This document shows positions 38,597-41,212 of a stretch of DNA of 41,212 nucleotides, in pieces. The position numbers and the translations under genes are program-made. The first letter of the stretch is position 1. Each line of letters begins with the position of its first letter. The notes below the pieces were generated by a model, which saw nothing but the letters and a program-made list of their open reading frames with translations, was not told where the DNA came from and searched no databases. Source of the stretch: Candidatus Omnitrophota bacterium (GTDB lineage: Bacteria > Omnitrophota > Gorgyraeia > Gorgyraeales > Gorgyraeaceae); the NCBI GenBank assembly GCA_018901615.1, contig JAHIEN010000005.1, forward strand, positions 1 to 41,212, in the 5' to 3' direction.

Positions 38597-41212
38597 TTAA
38601 AATACTCCATGATAGTAAATACGTAATATGTGCTGCGTATCAAGTGTCGGATAAAAATCCCCGTAAGGGCTGGCTGTTGCGTCCCAAACAGGCGAAATAA
38701 CGCTCCCCTCTCCGAACTGTATCACCAGGAGACCGTATTCAGTGACATTGTAATTAAATTCCATAAACACGTTGTGGTGATCCTCGTATTTTAGATCTCC
38801 GCTTGTATTCAGGCGGTACATGTTGTATAGTTTGGAAAATGTATATTTGAGGAATCCTGTCAGTTTCGGAGTAAACTTATACTTTAAGGTAGAGCCAATA
38901 TGGTTTATATTATCATCTATGCCAGCGGCAAACTTGAAATCGTTTTTAGTATAGTCAAAATCTATTCCCAGTTTCTCATTAGGCCTTAAAGAAACCCCGG
39001 CCCTGAAGATATTAAACCTGTCATAAGGCGGGAGGTCAAACCAGCCCTGGCTGTAAAGCTGCGGGACCTCTTTTCTGTAGACCTTGCCATCTATTGTCTC
39101 TGTAGAAAAATAGGTGCTGTTTAAAAGGCCGTTCGGATGATTACCTGTCCCGAATCTGTAATCATTTGTATTCTCGTATATACCAAATACGCTTATCCAT
39201 TCTTCCGGCGCGTATTCCATGCCAAAAGAATACGTAGAAAGTGAGGCGTCTTTTCCGTCTTCAATAGCGGTATTCATAAGAAATTCGCCGGTATCTGAGT
39301 CATATAATATCGGGTCTATGCCACCCTTTGTCTTTGGAAGGTCATGGTATATATATAAAACCTTTGATGTCCACTGAGGGTTAATCTTTAGGGTATTCTC
39401 TTCTCTAAAAACTCCTTCCACGTATTTATTATCAGAATCCCTGACATATCTGTAATCTATCAGATTATCCATCTTGCCGTCAAAGGCATCCCTGGAATCT
39501 AGCCTGAAGTTAAGGGCGTTCCTGCCAATATCTATACCGTCTCCTATCCTAAAAGGCTCTATATCTTCGTAGTTTAAAGGTGCGCTCCCCCATGAAGTCT
39601 GCTCAAGAGGCTTTTTGAAATGTATATGCCTTCCCCAGTGCATATCTTTTCTTGTCTCCCTGTAATTAGCGAGTCCTGGGTCAAAATCTTTATCCATATG
39701 AGTAAAGGCCACGCGCGCGTCTCCAAGGCCCATCTCTCGCTTAATCGCTAAGTGAGTCAGAGTCCCGTCTTTCTCTGTCTTATAAGAACTGGTCTTGTCA
39801 TATTCGCTTTCGCTCATGGCAATCTGGCCAACGATATTAGTGGAAGGGTCTAGATCATAGCTTGCGTCAACACCTAATACATTATTGTAAGAATCAGTGT
39901 TATTATTATCGTCGTAACCTATCCTGAACGTGTCTATAGCCCCTATCATCAGATTGTCTGTCAGCTGTGTCTTTGTTCTTATGGCTCCTGGAATAGCGTT
40001 TATATCGCCGTAATCATCCCATAGCCCCTTAGGGGTAGCAACAGTTATTGACAGATCTGTATTGTCCAGCAAATCCCCCTGAAAGGCTACTCCACGCAAA
40101 GCAGTAAGTCTTTTCAGGTCGCTGTCGCGTGTAAAAAACGATAGATCATCTGACCATTCCCCTCTCCAGAAGTCATCAGGCGTGGCCCCTGTATTTACAT
40201 GACCTGATTTCCACTCGTCAAGCCAAGGGCTCGGCTCCCAGTAGATATGGTGGTTCGAAAGGCCCATAGGGTCATCAGAAGAAAGTGCCTGGTCTTCAAG
40301 GCCGTAAGGAAATACCCTGAACTTATAGTCGCCCTGATTAAAATCAAACCACATCTCCCTTACAGGCTGGAATTCAAAATCTATTTCTTGTTCAGGTATA
40401 GTAAAAATATTGCCATAGAGATCTGATACAGAAGTAGAGGGGGCCTTGCCGTCTGAGACTTTATATTCAGCCGTAGCCATAGAAGAACCTGTATCAAGAG
40501 TGTACAGGGTCTCGTTTATAGTGCTTCTCGTCCCAGACCAATATTTCAGTTCCATCTCAACCCTATCGCCGCCTCCGTTTCTTGTAACTGTAAATTTTTC
40601 AGTCTTACCTACAAAACTCCACGGATCCACCGTGATATCAGAATGGAAATTAAATCCTGTTTCTTCTGTGTTTGTGTCAAACACAACCTTGAGCCTGTCA
40701 TAGACCCTTGTGTCAAACGTGTTAGTCTTTGGGAAATTATGGTCTATCATCCTGAAGTTCCGCTCATTGTAGTCACCGTTTGCCTTCTTCCATATAACAT
40801 CATCTGTTGTAACGCCTACAGACATCTTGTATTCACCTTTTATGTTCGCAGGAGCGATCTTTTCATTCAGCGCCTCAGTAACTGCCTTTATTTTATCATC
40901 GCTATATACCGGCCCTTCAGGCTCTATGTCAGGCCTATAGCTTTCATATTCGCCAGGAGTTTCATATGTATCCATATCAGGTTCGTAAGGCTCTATCTCG
41001 GCATAGACCCTGCTTTCTTCAAAATCCGATTCCCTGTTTAGGTTTTTCGCATCCTGGTAAAAATCCAGCTTCCCGCGCGAGCGCATCTTCAGCTCAGCAT
41101 CAACCAGGTCAAGATAACCCTGAGCGTCACCATTCCTGGGGTCAAGCCTTATAGCCCTTTCAAGGATACTCTTTGCCTCGTGTAATTTTCCAGCATGATA
41201 ATAATCCACGCC
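38597..41212 (-). CDS. TPR-containing outer-membrane beta-barrel protein (partial, N-terminus off the right edge)
   Basis: At least 871 codons; the frame is open through the right edge. The GTG at 41209 lies inside a TPR repeat (HAGKLHEAKSILERAIRLDP, NGDAQGYLDLVDAEL) and is not the start. An acidic, Tyr/Pro/Glu-rich segment (YAEIEPYEPDMDTYETPGEY) follows. The remaining 700 or so residues are alternating aromatic beta-strands typical of a large barrel, ending in HILRIYYHGVF with the C-terminal Phe that directs outer-membrane insertion. It may be a porin-like or assembly protein. I do not recognise the family. Its relation to the efflux operon is only positional. Confidence 0.8.
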   Translation of the reverse strand, partial: GVDYYHAGKLHEAKSILERAIRLDPRNGDAQGYLDLVDAELKMRSRGKLDFYQDAKNLNRESDFEESRVYAEIEPYEPDMDTYETPGEYESYRPDIEPEGPVYSDDKIKAVTEALNEKIAPANIKGEYKMSVGVTTDDVIWKKANGDYNERNFRMIDHNFPKTNTFDTRVYDRLKVVFDTNTEETGFNFHSDITVDPWSFVGKTEKFTVTRNGGGDRVEMELKYWSGTRSTINETLYTLDTGSSMATAEYKVSDGKAPSTSVSDLYGNIFTIPEQEIDFEFQPVREMWFDFNQGDYKFRVFPYGLEDQALSSDDPMGLSNHHIYWEPSPWLDEWKSGHVNTGATPDDFWRGEWSDDLSFFTRDSDLKRLTALRGVAFQGDLLDNTDLSITVATPKGLWDDYGDINAIPGAIRTKTQLTDNLMIGAIDTFRIGYDDNNNTDSYNNVLGVDASYDLDPSTNIVGQIAMSESEYDKTSSYKTEKDGTLTHLAIKREMGLGDARVAFTHMDKDFDPGLANYRETRKDMHWGRHIHFKKPLEQTSWGSAPLNYEDIEPFRIGDGIDIGRNALNFRLDSRDAFDGKMDNLIDYRYVRDSDNKYVEGVFREENTLKINPQWTSKVLYIYHDLPKTKGGIDPILYDSDTGEFLMNTAIEDGKDASLSTYSFGMEYAPEEWISVFGIYENTNDYRFGTGNHPNGLLNSTYFSTETIDGKVYRKEVPQLYSQGWFDLPPYDRFNIFRAGVSLRPNEKLGIDFDYTKNDFKFAAGIDDNINHIGSTLKYKFTPKLTGFLKYTFSKLYNMYRLNTSGDLKYEDHHNVFMEFNYNVTEYGLLVIQFGEGSVISPVWDATASPYGDFYPTLDTQHILRIYYHGVF

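Overview
The window reads as a piece of a Gram-negative chromosome of moderate GC. It carries Wza/Wzc-type export genes, a TolC/RND efflux operon, beta-barrel outer-membrane proteins and type II secretion-like pseudopilins. The gene set, the large exported proteins and the many weakly conserved periplasmic proteins fit an uncultured lineage of the PVC side of the tree, most likely Omnitrophota. That placement is inference and rests on no marker tree. Every convincing gene, on both sides of all gaps, is on the minus strand, so I describe the order as transcribed, from high to low coordinate. No rRNA, tRNA, CRISPR array or insertion sequence was seen.

Region by region, in transcription order. 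(1) 41212-38597: 3' part of a TPR-plus-beta-barrel outer-membrane protein, followed by a structured 160-base spacer. (2) 38435-27078: a ROK-family regulator and a tripartite efflux operon (outer-membrane factor, membrane-fusion protein and two different RND permeases). The outer-membrane factor carries an N-terminal TonB-C-like domain, and the first permease carries a proline-rich tail ending in a winged-helix DNA-binding domain. A near-consensus promoter and three TTGATAYGG motifs precede the outer-membrane factor gene, and a long imperfect hairpin separates the two permease genes. (3) 26979-17540: a long, tightly packed operon with a coiled-coil membrane protein, GspF, GspI and GspJ homologues, an aberrant YchF-like P-loop protein, PurH, FolC, MnmE and FolE. 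(4) 17480-11605: a polysaccharide-export region in decay. An outer-membrane protein gene has been reduced to its two ends, a Wza-like protein and a Wzc-like tyrosine kinase are intact, and then come an HTH-HD-GYP regulator with its own promoter and palindrome, the last 47 codons of a sugar-phosphate transferase, an EpsD-like lipoprotein, a HAMP protein and a secreted HExxH protein. (5) 11498-4277: a duplicated exported protein, a membrane histidine kinase coupled to a receiver-kinase hybrid, and TypA/BipA. (6) 4127-1: a radical SAM gene split by a one-base shift at an A-tract, then an exported UDP-sugar-pyrophosphorylase-like protein of at least 985 residues that runs off the left edge. It is open throughout and its stop lies outside the window.

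The most promising new biology is the efflux operon. It has two domain fusions not usual for their families: an RND pump with a cytoplasmic wHTH, and a TolC-type channel with a periplasmic TonB-C domain. It sits under an adjacent ROK regulator with repeated candidate operators. Other items of interest are the exported nucleotidyltransferase, the radical SAM frameshift, the tandem repeat inside a prepilin leader, and several promoters whose transcripts begin with terminator-like or palindromic elements. All functional statements come from motif recognition by eye; no database search was run.
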